From JAKRSD01 sp964473995 (GTDB taxonomy: Bacteria > Bacteroidota > Bacteroidia > CAIKAF01), in assembly GCA_964473995.1 (NCBI GenBank), contig CAYYRB010000004.1, positions 1 to 64,000 of the forward strand: a stretch of DNA of 64,000 bases, in the 5' to 3' direction. Under the pieces are notes generated by a model. That model did no database searches, was not told where the DNA came from, and saw only the letters and a program-made list of their open reading frames with translations. A program made the position numbers and the translations under genes. This document shows positions 61,083 through 64,000 of this stretch, piece by piece (positions within the stretch are counted from its first letter, which is position 1; each line of letters begins with the position of its first letter).

Positions 61083-64000
61083 ATGTCACACAAACAATAT
61101 CCCGAATACAAAGGATTGGACCTACCCGGACTGAACGGGGAGGTGCTGAAATTTTGGAAGGAACGGCTCATTTTCGAAAAAAGCGTTCAACAACGGCCGG
61201 AGGACAAGCCATTCGTTTTTTATGAAGGTCCGCCCAGTGCCAACGGGCTACCCGGCATTCACCATGTGATGGCGCGTGCCATTAAAGACGTGTTCTGCCG
61301 CTACAAAACCTTACAGGGTTTTCGCGTGGAACGCAAAGCCGGCTGGGACACCCACGGACTTCCCGTGGAATTGGGCGTGGAAAAGGAACTGGGCATCACC
61401 AAAGAGGATATAGGAAAAAAAATCACCATCGCCCAGTACAACGAGGCCTGCCGCAAGGCCGTCATGAAATACACCGACATCTGGAACGACCTGACCGAAA
61501 AGATGGGCTACTGGGTAGACATGCAAAACCCATACGTTACCTACGACAACAAATACATGGAAACCGTATGGTGGTTGCTCAAAAACCTGTACGACAAAAA
61601 CCTCTTGTACAAAGGTTACACCATTCAGCCCTATTCGCCAGCCGCGGGAACGGGTCTTTCATCTCATGAACTGAACCAACCCGGTTGCTACCGACCAGTG
61701 AAAGACAATACCGTGGTGGCCATGTTTAAGGCCACGCCGGAAACGATTTCCAAATTAGAATCGCTCGCAAATACCAAAGCGGAAAGCCCGCTTTATTTCC
61801 TGGCCTGGACCACCACGCCCTGGACTCTTCCTTCCAACACCGCATTGGCGGTAGGGCCTCAGGTAACCTACGCCTGGGTCAGCACAGTAAACCCCTATTC
61901 GGGGGAGCCCATATCGGTCATCCTGGCGGACGATTTAATTTCCAGATATTTCAAACCTGAGGGAGAAAACGCGGAGCTTTCCTCCTTCAAAGCTGGCGAT
62001 AAAATAATCCCCTACGCAAAAAAGGGAACATTCAAAGGAGCACAATTNNNNNNNNNNNNNNNNNNNNNNNNNNNNNNNNNNNNNNNNNNNNNNNNNNNNN
62101 NNNNNNNNNNNNNNNNNNNNNNNNNNNNNNNNNNNNNNNNNNNNNNNCCCGAAATGCAGGATCCGCTGTTCGGACTGGCCGGCGAATACATCAAGGAAGA
62201 GTACCTTTCCGAGGAAGAAAAAAACACCGAATTGGCCATCCAACAGGCACGCTTGAAGCCCGTGATTCCCGAGTTGAAGAAATACCTGAGTATAGATGAA
62301 CGCATCGCCCTGAAATTAAAACTGGAAGGCAAAGCGTTCAAAATTGAAAAATACGAACACAGCTACCCCCACTGCTGGCGCACGGATAAGCCCGTGCTGT
62401 ATTATCCGCTCGATTCCTGGTTTGTGCGCGTAACGGCCCTTCGAGAACGCATGGCCCTGCTGAACCGCGACATCAACTGGAAACCGGAAAGTACGGGTAC
62501 GGGCCGCTTCGGCAACTGGCTCGAAAATGCGAACGATTGGAACCTTTCCCGTTCACGGTATTGGGGCATTCCGCTTCCCATCTGGCGCAGTGCGGATGGA
62601 GAAGAGTGTTGCATCGGTTCAGCGGAAGAGCTTTACGAGGCCTGCGAAAAATCCGTTCAGGCGGGACTCATGAACGAAAATCCGCTCAAAAACTTCCGGA
62701 TCGGTGACATGAGCTCGGCCAACTACGGCACCTTCGATTTACACAGGCCGCATGTGGATGAGATCATCCTCGTTTCGCCTACGGGCAAGCCCATGAAACG
62801 CGAAGCCGACCTGATTGACGTTTGGTTTGATTCCGGCGCCATGCCCTACGCCCAATTGCACTACCCGTTCGAAAACAAAGAAAAAATTGACGGAGGCGCT
62901 GCATTTCCCGCCGACTTCATTGCCGAAGGCGTAGACCAGACCCGGGGTTGGTTCTATACCCTGCATGCCATCGCCACACTCTGTTTCGATTCCGTGGCCT
63001 ACAAAAACGTTGTTTCCAACGGATTGGTTTTGGATAAAAACGGGCAGAAAATGAGTAAGCGCCTGGGCAATGCGATAGACCCGTTTGAAACACTGAAAAC
63101 CTACGGCGCGGATGCCACCAGGTGGTACATGCTCACCAACGCACAGCCCTGGGATAACCTGAAATTTGATTTGAACGGCATTACCGAAGTGCGCAATAAA
63201 TTCTTCGGCACGCTCTACAATACCTATTCCTTTTTTGCGCTCTATGCCAACGTGGACGGATTCGTTTATGACGAAAGCAAAGCCATTCCCGTGGCGGATC
63301 GAGCCGAGTTGGACCGCTGGATTATTTCGCGGCTGAACAGCCTGGTGAACGTATGCACCGAAAAATTGGATGATTTTGATCCAACCCCCGCCGGACGAGC
63401 CATAGAAGATTTCGTATGCGAAGAGTTGTCCAACTGGTACGTGCGCCTTTCGCGCCGCATCTTCTGGAAAGGCGAAATGAACAACGAAAAACAGGCCGCC
63501 TACGAAACCCTGTACACTTGCCTGGAAACGGTGAGCCGGCTTATCAGCCCTTACGCGCCCTTCTTTGCCGAGCGGCTTTATCTGGATTTGCATCATGCAC
63601 ACGGTGGTGCAGCCGAATCGGTTCATCTAAGCGCTTTTCCGCAACACACAGAACACCTCATCAACCCCGATCTGGAAGAAAAAATGGACTATGCGAGGCG
63701 CATTTCCTCCATGGTACTTTCCCTTCGGAAAAAGGAAAAAATACGCGTACGGCAACCCCTTCGCAAACTGAGTATTCCCGTTCTCAATCCGAGGATGAAA
63801 GAACTGGTGGATGAAGTAAGTGAGCTCATTCTTTCCGAGGTAAACGTAAAAGAACTCACCTTCCTGTACGATGAAGACGGTGTCATCAAGAAAAAGCTCA
63901 AACCCGATTTTAAAAAATTAGGCCCCAAACTGGGAAAAGACATGAAGGCGGCTACCGAGGCCATTATGGCGATGGATTCAGTCCGAATTGCAGATTTGGA
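61083..64000 (+). CDS. ileS: Isoleucyl-tRNA synthetase with GIHH in place of HIGH; 3' end outside window
   Basis: Eukaryote-like IleRS (IleRS2) layout: PSANGLPGIHHVMARAIKD, KAGWDTHGLPVE, editing-domain peptide LAWTTTPWTLPSNTA, HSYPHCWRTDKPVLYYPLDSWF, GRFGNWLENANDWNLSRSRYWG, GVDQTRGWFYTLH and GQKMSKRLGN (KMSKR at 63049-63063). It charges tRNA-Ile. The HXGH motif reads G58-I-H-H61. A 100-N gap (62048-62147) removes part of the CP1 editing domain; the frame is kept across the placeholder. The gene continues past 64000, so the C-terminal tRNA-binding end is missing from view. Confidence 0.95.
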   Translation, partial: MSHKQYPEYKGLDLPGLNGEVLKFWKERLIFEKSVQQRPEDKPFVFYEGPPSANGLPGIHHVMARAIKDVFCRYKTLQGFRVERKAGWDTHGLPVELGVEKELGITKEDIGKKITIAQYNEACRKAVMKYTDIWNDLTEKMGYWVDMQNPYVTYDNKYMETVWWLLKNLYDKNLLYKGYTIQPYSPAAGTGLSSHELNQPGCYRPVKDNTVVAMFKATPETISKLESLANTKAESPLYFLAWTTTPWTLPSNTALAVGPQVTYAWVSTVNPYSGEPISVILADDLISRYFKPEGENAELSSFKAGDKIIPYAKKGTFKGAQXXXXXXXXXXXXXXXXXXXXXXXXXXXXXXXXXXPEMQDPLFGLAGEYIKEEYLSEEEKNTELAIQQARLKPVIPELKKYLSIDERIALKLKLEGKAFKIEKYEHSYPHCWRTDKPVLYYPLDSWFVRVTALRERMALLNRDINWKPESTGTGRFGNWLENANDWNLSRSRYWGIPLPIWRSADGEECCIGSAEELYEACEKSVQAGLMNENPLKNFRIGDMSSANYGTFDLHRPHVDEIILVSPTGKPMKREADLIDVWFDSGAMPYAQLHYPFENKEKIDGGAAFPADFIAEGVDQTRGWFYTLHAIATLCFDSVAYKNVVSNGLVLDKNGQKMSKRLGNAIDPFETLKTYGADATRWYMLTNAQPWDNLKFDLNGITEVRNKFFGTLYNTYSFFALYANVDGFVYDESKAIPVADRAELDRWIISRLNSLVNVCTEKLDDFDPTPAGRAIEDFVCEELSNWYVRLSRRIFWKGEMNNEKQAAYETLYTCLETVSRLISPYAPFFAERLYLDLHHAHGGAAESVHLSAFPQHTEHLINPDLEEKMDYARRISSMVLSLRKKEKIRVRQPLRKLSIPVLNPRMKELVDEVSELILSEVNVKELTFLYDEDGVIKKKLKPDFKKLGPKLGKDMKAATEAIMAMDSVRIADL
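62048..62147. other. Assembly gap (100 N) inside ileS
   Basis: No duplicated flanks here, so real sequence is missing. The GTG-[IV]-VH editing motif and GADDF segment expected between FKGAQL and PEMQDP are not visible, so the true gap is probably longer than 100 bp. Confidence 0.9.

Noticed and set aside
62739..63626. 295-codon antisense frame inside ileS
   Set aside because: Shadow of ileS; the sense frame carries KMSKR and other conserved motifs.

Overview
The window is about 64 kb of a Bacteroidota chromosome, almost certainly a draft or metagenome contig. It has one 10-N and three 100-N gaps, and sequence is duplicated across two of them. Lineage evidence: two secreted proteins with type IX secretion (T9SS) C-terminal domains; a TonB receptor/DUF4249 pair; an S46 dipeptidyl-peptidase; YfhO, DUF4783, DUF4834, DUF983 and DUF6498 proteins; a short CarB; and repeated promoter elements of the Bacteroidota form TAnnTTTG. 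A Flavobacteriia- or Sphingobacteriia-like aerobe fits best; no rRNA or tRNA gene was seen.

Layout. 0-9.8 kb: end of a thioredoxin-fold gene, an M1-peptidase-like outer-membrane protein that has lost its zinc site, an Omp85 protein, an arginase-family ureohydrolase, a secreted thioredoxin, a 16-residue-repeat protein and parE. 9.8-15.6 kb: T9SS-exported SGNH hydrolase, rlmH, DUF4783, carB, DUF4834. 15.7-22.7 kb: a surface-glycan block (YfhO, a GT4-like transferase, a flippase, a GT-C transferase). 22.7-29.4 kb: ppa, then the cytochrome oxidase accessory block (cyoE, two subunit III genes, subunit IV, a degenerate and a normal Sco protein, DUF420, a small CxxC membrane protein). 29.4-37 kb: beta-CASP nuclease, DPP7-type peptidase, lipoprotein, GT2, ruvC, and an exosortase with a membrane partner. 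37-40 kb: desaturase, fatty-aldehyde dehydrogenase and Mpo1-like dioxygenase, plausibly one lipid-oxidation operon. 40-47.7 kb: penicillin-acylase family protein, DUF4476, dienoyl-CoA-reductase-like SDR, msrA, acyltransferase, DUF1905, a second T9SS cargo. 47.8-60.5 kb: an accessory region on the minus strand. 61-64 kb: ileS, running off the end.

The most interesting part is the accessory region at 47.8-60.5 kb. It holds two Crp/Fnr regulators and seven intergenic dyads that share the core ACAAATG: three of the form TTGAC-N8-GTCAA and four of the form TKAACAAATGTKAA. Every dyad has a TTTG (-7 element) exactly 35 or 36 bp downstream, centre to centre, on the same strand. That is the geometry of class II CRP-type activated promoters. 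The promoters face an SDR/NAD-binding/hydrolase/DinB-like operon, a nitroreductase/hydrolase operon, a flavodoxin-fold NAD(P)H oxidoreductase, two outer-membrane or secreted proteins, and one of the regulators itself. This looks like a compact redox or electrophile-response regulon with two related regulator/operator pairs. Parts of the region have been duplicated and decayed: a truncated oxidoreductase copy, and a 58-60 bp copied segment.

Most other promoters here place TTTG only 9-32 bp before the start codon, so 5' leaders look very short. Intergenic stretches not listed below (for example 3319-3594, 30821-31003, 53781-54038) show nothing I can support.
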